A DNA stretch of 64,000 bases from Lytechinus pictus (GCF_037042905.1 NC_087252.1:17439701-17503700), one strand, 5' to 3'. Shown: positions 34,060-46,255, numbered from the stretch's first letter. Made by a program: numbers and translations. Notes: generated by a model not told the origin, from the sequence alone.

Positions 34060-34199
34060 AATCAGATATGATTATTTACGTCTGTGACCGACCTTTAACG
34101 TCACCATCCGAAAGACGTGACCAGGGCTCGAACCTCGAACCTCTGCATCAATTTGTAACTTCCCCACAGCTTGGATTCCAGGCGCACGCCACAACGCCC
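34060..34199 (-). mobile_element. SINE-like element with 7SL-like head, unit 1
   Basis: Read on the minus strand from 34199, the head contains GTGGCGTGCGCCTG, then AATCCAAGCT and GGGGAAG, strikingly like the Alu domain of 7SL RNA (GTGGCGCGTGCCTGTAGTCC and on). It is followed by GGTTCGAGCCC, a pol III B-box-like string, and a tail with TTTCGGATGGTGACGTTAAA resembling tails of metazoan SINEs. A (CA)n/(GT)n tract follows. The resemblance is from memory; a tRNA-derived head is the main alternative. Confidence 0.5.
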
Positions 34200-34459
34200 A
34201 GTTTAATTGGTAGCATCTAATCCAAGAGAGGGCGCAAGACACGTATAAAAATATATTCATCAGTTATCTTGCTAGCTGATATGAGTCTGATGCTGCGAGT
34301 GGCTCTGGTCTTCACTCACCATGAACGATCATAAACGATCTGTGAGTCTTCTCTACAGCCACCGTTAGTAGCTTTTCGCAGTAGACAGATCAGACAATCA
34401 CACACGTTTATTAGTATTACAGATTTTCTGTTGCCTATACATGACTAGATTATAAGCGT

Positions 34460-34645
34460 AGAAAACCTTCCATTTTTGTTACTACCAACAGCAGAACATC
34501 TCTCAGCAATGTAAACTGCATTCTTGGCATTTCCTTTCCAGTGATGAAGCATAGACAAATTAAGACCTGGCTTATCCACGTCCTCCAGGAGCGACCAAAG
34601 ACATTCCAACGTGTCACTACCGGTATGATTACTTTTAATAAAATT
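34460..34645 (-). pseudogene. Exon-like conserved fragment, unit 1
   Basis: A minus-strand frame with coding-like composition (TGSDTLECLWSLLEDVDKPG, then HWKGNAKNAVYIAERC) is kept open in both units. I cannot name the family; the helical LWSLLEDV...NAV-IAERC pattern could be a small all-alpha domain. A GT donor-like GGTAGTAAC follows the Cys-Ser-Ala-Val codons. A second stretch, about 35135-35200, repeats the start (AGTAATCATACC(G/A)GTAGTGA) but is broken. Perhaps remnants of a multi-exon gene carried along with the spacer. Confidence 0.35.
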
Positions 34646-36406
34646 CAGTATTTGCAAAATGCTTCATTTTATTGCTATCGTTGAAATTTTGACTACTATT
34701 TGAAAGTTCAGGTTGTTTTGTGAGAATTATATTGTTTATGTTTCAGGTAGTCTATTAATTGAAAGTGAATGTAAAATCTGTTTGCTTTAATAACTTAGGT
34801 TTTCCATGATTAATATTTTACATTAGCGATGTCTAAATTACGTTTTGTTGGTTCACATTTGGATAGAATGTGAATCCTGTACATATATTTCCAGACATTT
34901 GGGCGATCCCACATGGAGGGATATCGATAGTAGCAGATAATATGTGGACAGTTGCATCACAAAATGTATTAAATCGCTAATAAATTGTAGTCGAAGTAAC
35001 TATGGCAGATGATTTGTTTGATCAATAATGAACAAGAAATCAACGTTTTAATGATATCATTTTATCAGCGATAAAACTCAAGAATGAACTTTATCCACAT
35101 ACTATAGATCTCATCGTCATCCACATCGCATGGTTCTTGAGGGAATGATCACTGACATTCTACCTGTATTCTTTCACTACTGGTATGATTACTTCTAAAT
35201 AGATATTGTATATTTCAAGCTCTATATTATATTGCTGTTAATATAATACCGTATGTCATTTCATGTATACTATCTCTTTTTTTCTTGATTTATTTAATGG
35301 TCTGTTATTTAACCCTTATCATTCTTTTTTTTTTTCCTAAAAAATTGTCACAATGCTATCGACCATAAAAATCTAGTTTAATTTTTTACTACATCTATGA
35401 AGACTGCCATGAACATATCGCGACAAACTCTCCGAGGTCATTAAATCATAATGACGTCATCCACGCGCCATTTGTATTTTTATTCATGAGATTGATCATT
35501 ACAAATTCACCAAATTCGGGAACGAAAAAAAAAAACTTTTTAAAATTTATTTCATGTTCTCCAAAATCTTATACGCACATTTTAGGTGATATGAAGATGA
35601 GAGAGCTGATGATGTAACACATTTGTTTAATATTGGTCTTTCGTTATATGGATTATAGAATACTTCATATTTTGGAAATCTTGCAATAAGGAAACTCTTC
35701 ATTGAATCACAATATGTTACCAAAAATGCATGTAATCAAGAAGGGCTTAAACATTTTTTTTTCATGCAATAATACAAAGTAAATAGATGGTGGGTGATGT
35801 CAAGTTAAGACCATCCATTTTGCTGGTCGGTAATGGTACATGCCAATCACTTATGTGAATTTAAGCAAAAAGTGAAAATGATTTTAAACTCTTATTCTAC
35901 TTTGAGTTTTGATGAAATTTCAGCGTTATGCTTGTTATATCTATCTTTATAGACCTCTTTGCTCGAGAATAGTTTTGAAAGACTAACGTTGAATGTTTGG
36001 TGGATGGGTTGTCTATAATGTCTCAAAGCGCCACACAAAAATATTCCAACTTAGCTAGTCAATTCTAGAACATTATGTTTGCATTTACCTCAGTCATATC
36101 CCAATACTTTTTCAATATTCAAGTCAAATCAAGCAGTTTTCTTCTTCTTCTTCCTTTTATGTCAGGGTGCATTGTGACAGATGGCGTCAATGGAGAGAGT
36201 TAGATAAATCACGTTGGGCATGTAAGGATCTTTGCTGTGATTCAGAGCTGCCATTGTGGGTAAAATACATTTGTGGTTTATATACATTTTGCAGTATTAT
36301 TTATTACACGGTTGACCTGCAAACTGGAGTTGAAAATATCTAAAAATTCTACAGATTTTGTAAATAATTGTAGGTTTCTCTTATATACATTGTAGTAGCA
36401 CAGATC

Positions 36407-38278
36407 ATGGCGACACTTGAGCATACTGTTTTGCAAAGTTTAAAGTGTCCCGTTTGTTTTGGTTTGCTGAACGATCCAAAACAACTTTCATGTTCACACA
36501 CATTTTGTCAAAAATGTATTCAAGGTATTCTAGCATTCTCTGTACAGAGGAATACTTTATTATGTCCAATATGTAGAAACAGAACAAATGTCACAGATGG
36601 TGATGTTGCAAATCTTAAAACTAATATACCTGTTAAGTCACTTGTTGATGACGTCAGGAATAGTAAACAGCTCTGTGACGTGTGTGAAGAGCAATCAAGA
36701 GCCACACAATTCTGTTGCGAATGTGGTAAGAATATGTGTAACGCATGTCTGCAAGATCATAACAACTGGAAACCACATCTTAAACATGAAGTAGTGAGCG
36801 TTGAAGACATCAGAGAGGGTAGGGTAGTATTAAAGAAAAAGGTTTACTGTCAAGAAGAAGTACACCAATCAGAAGAGTACGAATGCTCTGATGTATGCAC
36901 GACATGTAAGAAGCTTATTTGTATGAGATGTCGCATGCTCTACCACGAGAAAACAGGCCACGATGTGCAAGACTTAAGAGAGTACAATTCGTCTTTCACA
37001 GAGAGTTCTGAATTACTTCAGGGTCAAGGAAAGACAAAAGCTACAACAGTCAAGAATCATATGAAGTGTATTGATAATCAAATTAAACGTGTCGATGATC
37101 ACATTGATGCGGAAAATGCGAAGCTTGACAAGATTTGTGAAGAAGCTATCAAGAAAATAAAAGAGAGGAATGCTACCTTGAAAAAGCAACTAGAAGATCA
37201 GAGAGAAAAATTATGCAAGAGTTTAAATGATATGAACATTGATGATAAGAGGTTGGTTAAGAGTATTGAGAGTGCGAGTGAATTGCTGAGTAATACTTTG
37301 AAAGCCCCACTAGAAGGAGATGTTGTAGCAATACGCGATTCATTGTCTGGTGAATTGAAGAATGTATTAGATAGAGATGATCCAAAGGTAAAGGTTGCTA
37401 TTGATGTAGGTGATCATGCAGAGGAACTGACGTTTACACCAAGCTGCGATCCTGATACATTATCAATGGGGGAACTGAGGTTTGTGAAATGTAAGCCGAA
37501 ATGCAATGTACTACTCTCAGAGAAAGGACATATGAATGGCATAGCTGCTACAAATAATGGTATGATGGCTGCTGGTTATAGTACAGGAGGGATCGATATA
37601 TTATCTGCTGATGGTCAGCTGCAGAAGACGGTCATCAAGGATGCCAAATTACTTGATGTAGGACTCCTCTCTGATGGACGTTATGTTGTACTTGATACAT
37701 GCAATAAGATATCACTGTACACATCAGATGACGAGAAGCAGGATGTGACATTCGATACTATAGGCTACAGTAAAGGTGGGTTTGGTGGTCTCACTGTAGA
37801 CAGCAATGATGTGATCTATGTTAGCTACAGGAAAGCTAAGAAGATCCATGTATTCTCACCATCAGGTGGCAAGGCTATGAGGGTGATACCATGCGATGGG
37901 TATGAACCAAAGCAAATCACAAGTTATGGTGATTCATTGATCGTTAAGCAGGATGACAGTCAGATAGCACGTATTAATAAAGAGGGTGTTATAATGTATC
38001 CAATATTACGTAAACCTCTAGAAATTCGTCTCTTTGCCGCTGTGAGTAAGGACAATACAATCCTGATTGCCTCTGTAAGATACGAGGAAGGTCTACTCAG
38101 TATCGATGAGTACACCGGCGAACTGAAACAAATCAAGACTCTTATATATGATTACAAGATTGAGAAACCTAACAGGCATTGGTATTACCTAAGACAGTTT
38201 CAATCAAGGGAGATAGCTTTCTGTACACCGGGTAGGCTCTATGTATTCAAGCTAGTTACTAGTGAAGTTACCTCGTAA
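36407..38278 (+). CDS. TRIM-type RING E3 ubiquitin ligase, array gene 2 (hybrid)
   Basis: A single-exon 623-aa protein with Kozak-like ATCATGGCG. RING C3HC4 (C14, C17, C29, H31, C34, C37, C53, C56); B-box 1 about 90-127 (C90, C93, C103, C106, C111, C114, H118); B-box 2 about 148-185 (C148, H153, C160, C164, C167, C172, C175, H180, H185); coiled-coil-like helix about 195-320; propeller-like region about 360-620. Residues 1-345 are much closer to gene 3; residues 348-367 and about 496-565 are nearly identical to gene 1. The 5' flank follows gene 3 and the 3' flank follows gene 1. All zinc ligands are intact, so a working ligase is likely. Regulation is not visible. Confidence 0.92.
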   Translation: MATLEHTVLQSLKCPVCFGLLNDPKQLSCSHTFCQKCIQGILAFSVQRNTLLCPICRNRTNVTDGDVANLKTNIPVKSLVDDVRNSKQLCDVCEEQSRATQFCCECGKNMCNACLQDHNNWKPHLKHEVVSVEDIREGRVVLKKKVYCQEEVHQSEEYECSDVCTTCKKLICMRCRMLYHEKTGHDVQDLREYNSSFTESSELLQGQGKTKATTVKNHMKCIDNQIKRVDDHIDAENAKLDKICEEAIKKIKERNATLKKQLEDQREKLCKSLNDMNIDDKRLVKSIESASELLSNTLKAPLEGDVVAIRDSLSGELKNVLDRDDPKVKVAIDVGDHAEELTFTPSCDPDTLSMGELRFVKCKPKCNVLLSEKGHMNGIAATNNGMMAAGYSTGGIDILSADGQLQKTVIKDAKLLDVGLLSDGRYVVLDTCNKISLYTSDDEKQDVTFDTIGYSKGGFGGLTVDSNDVIYVSYRKAKKIHVFSPSGGKAMRVIPCDGYEPKQITSYGDSLIVKQDDSQIARINKEGVIMYPILRKPLEIRLFAAVSKDNTILIASVRYEEGLLSIDEYTGELKQIKTLIYDYKIEKPNRHWYYLRQFQSREIAFCTPGRLYVFKLVTSEVTS

Positions 38279-41200
38279 GAATATTATGTTTCGACCTTTA
38301 AGAGCTAAATAATTTCCCACTTTGCAAATTCTTAAATTCACCAGTTTCATTGTTAATCTTGGTATTCATGTTTCATTAATGTCAAGAATCAAGAACATAA
38401 TTCATTCCATTCGATAAAAAATAATGTAAACAATAGAATAGTAAAAGGCAAAAGTACATATACAATTGTTATTACATACAGAGGAGAGTAATTGAATGAA
38501 ATATGAGACTCTGTAAAGGTTGAAAAAGAATTGAACTTCAGTTGAAGAAGAATCAAGGTACTGTTAGATTATTCGTGTTTCTGATTTCGAAAAGAAAAAG
38601 GGAAACGAGAAGGCGCGCTCAATTTTCTGTTTCGTGAAGGCGAAACAGGAAAAAGGAAAAAGAGATTTCAATTCAATTTTCTTTTCGTGAACGCAAAACA
38701 AAAAGAAGAAACGAAACTTTCAATTCAATTTTGTGTTTTCAAAAGGAAAAAATAAAAATTATAATATGTAAAAAAAAAAGTCAAACGGAAGAATGAACCG
38801 TTTTTCTGTTTTCTCGTTTTTACATCTTTCATTCTTGAATCAAAATTTTGAAAAATGACCGTTTTCTGTTTTAAATCTCGAAAATAGAATCAATTTTGAA
38901 TAACTATTTCGTTTTTGCTTTTTCCGTTTCGAAACCAGAAAAAAACAATATGTCTAACGGTACCTTGATTAGGAAGCTCTGTCCAAAGCTGCACCCCATC
39001 TGTATCTCGTTTAACATAGTTTCATGCATGTGTACGTAGATTTCAGTACTTCTATCTTTACCATTCTTAAAAGAATACAGTTTGAGGGTTTTGAGGGTTT
39101 GAGGGCTTTCCTTGAAACTCCATTTAAGTAGAAATTAATTTACCAAAGTGACTGTTTGATGTTGCCTTTTCTTTCCATTAAAATATCATTTTGCATACCC
39201 TTATTTAGAAAAAAAAAATGTTCATGTATAAATACATATGACACCAAGCAAAATTGATAGGTGAAATAAAGCAGATTACATTGACTATTCAGAAATGATT
39301 AAAACCTATATTTCATATCCAATGTTTACTTTCTAAATGAAGAATATTCTATGACATAAACGACTGATGTTGACAACGTGACCAGTAATAAGTCTGGTGC
39401 CCTATAGTTGGCCTATGGAAAAAAAATTAGTGAGAATGGGGATTAATAAAAACAAGTCCCAATAGATATATGTAATTGTAAGTGTATGTGTGTCCGTATC
39501 TTGGGGATAGGCCGGGCAACTTCAGGGAATAGAAATGAGGAAAAAAGTAACATTTACAAATAAAAAAAATAAAAAGCAATGATTAATCACATTTACAGTT
39601 TAATCTTATTGAAAACAAACAATCAACCAATATCAGATCAATACGGCAAAAACTTCAGATGTTGGAAAATCCTGGCGAAAGTTTGCCCCTTACCTGGCTT
39701 TTCATAGACCCAATATTGACAGAAGTGAGTTGATAGACATGATGCATGTGACGTGATAACGGAGGATTCCAAGCTGGAGAGTAACATGTATTTTTATTCA
39801 TTCTTTATCATTATGATTTGATTTGTATGATAATACTGATGAGATTATTATGAATTTTTTATATAAGAAATGCATGCATATGATGCAGATTTACATCAAC
39901 CGAATAGAAAGATGGTGCATATTACTTTTGTTAGTGTTATATACTGTACTTGGATGCTATGGTATGTTCACGATTTCGATGCATTTATCAGTTTGTTCAT
40001 GATGATTTCCATTACATATCCCTTTTTTGTTTTCGATATTATCACTAACATAAATATGAATTAATGAGCGATGACAACAAACATATATGTCGAATTCGAT
40101 GTCAATACAAATGGAAATCATAAGAACCACAATTCAATTCATGGCATCGCAAATTGGGAATAACCTTCATCAAAATGTAAAACCGAAATGTACAGTCATT
40201 TTGTTCACAGCTAACAAAAGAAAGGAGAAATATAGGCCTATAAATGTATATACATATTTCGTTTATTTTTTCATAACGTTTATTGCACTTATGAATTGTA
40301 TTTAGTTGTAAATTCGTTTTATTTCAGATTGCTCAATCGAAGGGGAAAAATGTTCATCGTATTAAAATTATACTGGGTTTTTTTTTTCTTGAAGTGCATT
40401 GTTTTATATTTGATCACATGTAAAGTATTAAGTGTGTTCATATTGTAAATAAGCTGAACAAAAGTTATACATACCACTAAACCCTTTCTATTTCCGCAGT
40501 CATTTCACCAAACAAATAAAAAACAAAAAAAAATTTTTATTTGCATTGTATATTATTTGGTCTCATTCTTTCATTCAATCATAAAACTAGTTATTCGAAT
40601 TCATTGAGACCAATCAAACGTTTCAAACAGACTTGTAGATGGAAATTGAAACAGTGCCCTTCCATCTTTGTGTTCAAACACATGCTAAAGTCCCATTTTA
40701 TACATTATTTATTTATTTATATATATATTACAAGTGGTGTCCATTTCGTGCAGTTTTGTATAAAATTTTAACCAACTGTTGTATTAGTTTTTTTGTCATT
40801 TTATATAGCATTTATAAAAAGTAAGTATTATTATTAACAGGAGACCGACGAAAGAAAAGCTTGTTAAAGCGCTACCAATGAAATTAGACAATTTTAAAAG
40901 CAGTTGATTTCAATACAAACGATTAAAAAAGGGAAATAATTGTGAGAGCTAAACGTAGAACAAACATGGAAATGGTAAAAATAAATGGATTGAAAGGAGA
41001 TGCATGGTCATAAAAAAATATTATAGATAATAAAACATGTATCAGGAAGGTAATGGGGCTTTCAAAGCAATGAATAAAAGAAACGAAAATGAACAGAAAG
41101 AAAGAAGGACAAAAGTGGGATGAAATAAAGGGGGAAAGAAAATAAGTTATAAGATTGTTGCCAAAAGTGCTCAGTATGGCCTTGAAAGAGATCTTTCTTG

Positions 41201-41710
41201 GCTGGACAAATACAGATTTTGAAGAAAAAAAAATCAGGAATAATTCACGAGTTATTCCTCAATAATAATCTTTATCACGCTATATCACAATACTTTGTTT
41301 CTAGTTTAGGTACTATTATTCTTTCTTGTCGTGCAATCGTTTAACTCTTATCCAAACATATTGACATTTTATTTTTAAGAGTGATTATTTATGTATTATA
41401 ATTTTAAAGAGTGATATTGGAGGTCATTGTCACCTCATTTTATCCTGAATTAGTTTCTTAACAAGTCTTTATGGATTATCATATTCTTTTCATGCATATT
41501 CATGATTGTGGTTGCGTCAGTATCGATTGAATATGACATACCAATTTCCCTACTTACGCTCAATATTTACAGCCTGAGCCTTTAGTACGGCTATTTGTAT
41601 GTATTATTTTGCTTTTTAACCTAGGCGTTGTGTTGGAACTGAATGCATGCCACTCAAAGATGTATTTTTTGTCTTTGTTTTCTCTCCACCTGAATCCAAC
41701 AAGCCTAATA
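38279..41710. other. Unit 2 spacer, 3' flank of TRIM gene 2
   Basis: Homologous to 16326-19740 throughout; no gene seen. It contains the duplicated TIR element and an open frame (40087-40305) conserved only because the DNA is duplicated. Confidence 0.5.
38551..38970. mobile_element. TIR element after TRIM gene 2 (copy by duplication)
   Basis: Same position and termini as 16591-17008, with a few substitutions. It was inherited through the segmental duplication rather than by a second insertion, because flanks and insertion point are identical. Confidence 0.8.
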
Positions 41711-41744
41711 TACAATCGGTATATATGTATATATTGTGTATGTG

Positions 41745-41776
<32 letters not shown>

Positions 41777-41823
41777 TATATATATGTATACATATATAGA
41801 TATATATATATATATATATACAA

Positions 41824-41866
<43 letters not shown>

Positions 41867-41876
41867 ATATACACAT
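41711..41876. repeat. TA-rich microsatellite, unit 2
   Basis: Expanded counterpart of 19741-19860, located about 75 bp before the 2670-bp insertion that is unique to unit 2. Confidence 0.85.
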
Positions 41877-41950
41877 TTTGAACATTACCAATAAAGGATA
41901 TGAATTATTTTGTCAGTGTATAAAATATTATTACATAATTTTGCTGTTAA

Positions 41951-44620
41951 AGTTGAATTAAGAAGACGATTCCAAATATTGAGATATTTACATTAATAGC
42001 AACCTTACAAGCCCCCAAACACTAATAGGTGATTCGACCCCCCATTTTCTTTTTTCAAAATAGTGAATTTGAACGATTTATCCCTACCCATTTTCCCTGA
42101 GTTCGCTCCTGCAATGCCTACCGAGACGGGTGTTCTTTGAGTGTGACGTCACCGGGGGGTATTCGGTCCCGGTGTAGTAATCAAGGCAGTGCCGTTTTGT
42201 GTACTATGCACGTACTCCTTCATATGGAATAACTGCAGTTGAAGTTGTATCTGCGAGCCATAGAACTTGCAGAGAGGAAATGATTAAAATATTTGTGGCC
42301 GTACTATTATTCCAAATATGTGAATTCCCTCAGAATGATACCATAGACCCTAAAGGAATAATTTCAAGGTGAATAATATGAAATTTGATCGAGATCTTCT
42401 CACCAGTCGATACCGTAGCAGACGTGTTATTCCGGACCTTTCGTTTGAGGACGCGCACGCTTATTTACGACGTTAGTTGATTTTGGAAGAGACTTTTTGG
42501 GCCCGTCATCATGGTCGTCCTGCAATGCAAATTGTGTGACATGAGATTTTTTTTTCGTTTCGCATCTGCGACGGAAACATTCAATATGCGTTTCGTGTGC
42601 AAAATTTTTGTTGCTACTATGGTAACAACGATATATCTCATTGAGGACGACTTTCCAAAGCCACATTTGACTCCTCCTAGAGCTCGAGAGGCCGCCCGGG
42701 GGGCCCACTTCCATTGATTAGTGGATCCCAGGAGCGACCACGCGTAAAAGGGGACAGAGTGGGCAGGTACGTTACGTATAGGCCTATGTAACGTTATAAG
42801 GGTGTCAAAACGATGTTTAAAATGCTGACAAAAAAGGGATATCCAATACTTGTAGGGTTTCACAAGCCAAATTCTTGTTAAGAGATGCATTTTCATAATC
42901 TGGAAAAGAATTACTTCCCAGCTTGTTTAGGGTATTTTTCGAAACCCCATGGTCGTGCCTGGTATCCACTCATTAATGGAAGTGGTCCCCCCGGAATTTG
43001 AATCTAATCCCCATTTCTGGGGGAAGTAAAACATAATGCCCATTACATCGTGTGCGAGAGGCATATCGTTTGTGTAGAAGGAATAAACAAAAGAAACAAA
43101 AGAAACAAAAAGAAACGAGTTCAAATGTATTACATAATGGTGTGCACATATCAACTCACGCGAAATGTTCGGCTGGAGAGGTTGATCTGACCCATGAAAT
43201 CAATTGCCAGTGATACACCAATAATCCACATTAAATGTAATATCGATTCGATGGACTGTAATGATCTATATCTAAGCCTTCATTCAGTAAGTTTTTCCTC
43301 ACTCAATATGTACTCGATTTGTTTGAAAAACCACTTTCTTATCCATGTCATAATCTATTTTAGGTCTTCATTTCGAATATCTCAAACCATCAGTCGTAAT
43401 ATACATGCTATGTATGGTGCGAGTGTCGCAGAAAAGGATTTTGCACACGAAAAGCAGATCTGTAGGGCCTGTAACCCCCCTGTAACACAAAGTTTAGCAT
43501 TGATTGTAGAGCAGTTTTCTACGTTTGATTCTATTGACTATAATGCACATTCAATCTTAAAAATCAAGTGTATGATTAAGCGTTAACTTTTGTGTTAGGG
43601 GACCCTAATATTAGCGTCCGTGAGGATTGCGAAAGGTCCCAATTATGACATATTTATCCGCGTGTGACGCGGCTCTTGCAAAAAAACACAGTTGGTTGCG
43701 GAATTGCTTTGTGCCGACCGGCCGCCCGCTCCGGCGCAGCTAGCTGTCGAGCTACCGTACCGTTCTTGTTGTCTTCAACCATAGAGATGTATACTAATTA
43801 CTATATATCTTTCTGTCTTCAACTCACTTCCGAATTGCGTTTGTATGTGTGACGGTGACCCCTAGCGTAATTAAATATAGAAAACAACTCAGAAGGCCGA
43901 GAAAGAATACTATACGTTTGGTTCAAGATTGTTCTGTGGAATGAGCTATGAGTGGAAATGATCCAGAGGATATAAAAGTGGAGTCAAAGACAAAAGAAAA
44001 GAAGAAAAAACGCCAGGGGATCGCTGCACGGCCGGCCATGAACTAAGTCGACATACCAGACCATAACAGTACACTCAATGCCTGGGTGTTGTGTGTACTA
44101 GTATTATGCGTTCAGCGCGCGCTGAGCTAGCCGCCGGAATTACTTTCCAGCTACTCACTTGATTGAACATCGTGATAAAATAAATGAGAAATAGTGAAAA
44201 TATCATTCAATAACTCACTGTTTGCTATCTTACATCATGATTGAAGAGTTCATGGTGGTTATTCATACTGTTTTTTATACAGGGAAAGTAAAGATTTGTA
44301 CATATCAGTCCTATTTGTTTGATTTGAGTTGCTTTGAAAAAAAATTGTAAAATATCTTTCTCTCTCTGCATAGCATTTCTGTATGACATTCAGGCACCTC
44401 TTATACTAAATTCCCCCCGGTGACGTCACACTCCGAGTGACTTTTCTGTACACTCGTCTCTCGGGCTCTGACAGGTGGCTAATTTCATAGACTTTCAAAG
44501 CAAAATATCGAGAAGGCAGAGGATTATTGTGACATGCTATGTGTTTGAACAACTTATATATACTATATATTGTATGTAGAACCTATATTTATGGAAACTC
44601 ACCCCCTTCTTAATTCAACT
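41951..44620. mobile_element. 2670-bp element private to unit 2, TTAA flanked
   Basis: Termini AGTTGAATTAAGAAG are perfect inverted repeats, flanked on both sides by TTAA (41947-41950, 44621-44624); unit 1 has the single site TTAG at 19930. A second inverted pair, GTGTGACGTCACCGGGGGG, sits about 187 bp in from each end (42141 and 44413), so the original TIR was probably some 210 bp with an eroded middle. TTAA fits piggyBac-like target choice; TA duplication (mariner-like) fits equally, because one more base on each side is symmetric. No transposase frame recognised. Confidence 0.8.
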
Positions 44621-45634
44621 TTAAAGTGAAATGTGTCTAAATTCGAAGGAATAGAATGATTTTTTATGAGCTGTAAAAAAAAAATCATTATGTTGGAATT
44701 TGAGGTAACTCAAGGCGGCAAACGTTGCATTGGAGGAATTCATTATTTACTCGAAATATATTGCTAAGGACGATGGGTAATTATTGATTGTTAAAGTGAT
44801 ACATAAAGGATTCAACTAACGAATGTGTGCATTTTAAAAATGTTATAAAAGATTGATCCGTGTCGTTTTTTAAATGAATCATAATACATATAGCCTCTGT
44901 TTTAAGAAGAGCAGCTATCTGATATGCCGCGCTCTTTTCCAACGCTAGAATAAGGTTAATTCAAACAGGCTAGAAATAATACAGAGTATATCTCATTATT
45001 TGAGTGTATATAGATAGGAAATGTACCTTAAATGTATTACCAAAATCAGATATCAATGACGCCTTGTTTATATATAAACTTGTAAAAAGTAATAATCTAG
45101 CTACCTGGTGTAACTCTGTGTAACCTATCCAAATTCGACGAGGTATAAGGTAACTGAAAAAGAAAGGTGATGTGTGAAAGAAGATTACTTTCATCTTCAT
45201 GCATTTTAAATGATGATAAATTCGATTATCTATGCAAGTCGCTGATATACAGAATACAAAACAGAGGGGAAAGAATGGAGCCCTGGGGGTCCACAGTTTG
45301 TATTTCCCAGTACTTGCACGTGATTTGTTTACTTGCATACTTAGGTTTCTATTCCACTTTTTTCTTAGATAATAAATCGTTTGTTCCTTCTGAGAAACTT
45401 CGCATTCGCATTCATTTACAAAGTGTAGCTGGAACGAAAGATGAGGATTGATTATCTATTTTGTCGTAGTGATGTTATGTCAAGATGCTGAACGTGCGTG
45501 ATGTTCAGAGCTATGTATAATTATGTATGTCATGTATGTGGATGGTGGACATGAAAATGGTTCTGATAATTGTGATATTAGAGACGGTGTTTATAATGGG
45601 GACCATGCTGAGGGACTCGATGGCAAGAGTTGAA

Positions 45635-45866
45635 CACTGCTAAAACGCTGGTGTTATTGTAACACCTTCCTGGTATCTATGTCGGTCCACACCAGAGAGG
45701 TGTTGAAACAACACCGTTTTGGCGTTAGGCTAATACCAATTTAGCATTTAAGCAACACCAATTAGTGTTTGATTCTGAACTGGTGTACGTTGCTTCAACG
45801 CTTCTCTGCTGTGGTCCGATATAGATACCGGGCTGGTGTTTAATCAACATAGGTGTTTTTGCAGTG
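45635..45866. mobile_element. 230-bp TIR element, unit 2
   Basis: Duplicate of 20941-21172 at the homologous position, nearly identical. It is followed by the same GAT/GGT-rich tract. Confidence 0.65.
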
Positions 45867-45868
45867 TA

Positions 45869-46255
45869 GTAATGGTGGTAATGATAATAAGTATAAAGAT
45901 AATAGTGGTAGTGTCGATAGTCGTGGTGATGATGATAACAATGGTGGTGATTGGGGTGATAGTGAGGATGATGGTAATGGTGATAATGTAGATGATAATG
46001 AAATGGTTCTGATGTTGATGATGGTAATGATGGTGATGGAGGTGATTGAAAAGATGGTGGTGATGTTGCTGATGGTAATGATGATGATGAAGATGACAGT
46101 GACGATGGTGGTGATGATGGAGATGATAATTCAACTCGTGGTGATATTGATGATGGTATCATTGCGATGGAATTGATCGAGGATATGGTGATAATGTTAC
46201 TTATAGTATCGTTGCGATGGTGGTGGCAGTGGTAGATGAAGAAGATGATAGGTGA
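45869..46255. repeat. GATGGT-rich simple repeat, unit 2
   Basis: Counterpart of 21175-21600, shorter by an internal block. The 145-codon minus-strand frame across it is a low-complexity artefact. Confidence 0.85.

Larger units (their letters stand above)
14451..36406. repeat. Tandem segmental duplication, unit 1
   Basis: About 22 kb from TRIM gene 1 to just before gene 2. Ordered landmarks recur in unit 2 at matching offsets: about 21.95 kb up to the point where unit 2 carries its extra 2.67-kb element, about 24.67 kb beyond it, and about 24.54 kb at the right end. Visual identity of the spacers is high (mid to high nineties percent), apart from small indels and a more divergent stretch near 17.45-17.75 kb. 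Confidence 0.93.

Noticed and set aside
34100-34200. Possible tRNA gene on the minus strand (GGTTCGAGCCC)
   Set aside because: No cloverleaf with paired acceptor stem; the head resembles 7SL and the tail is SINE-like.
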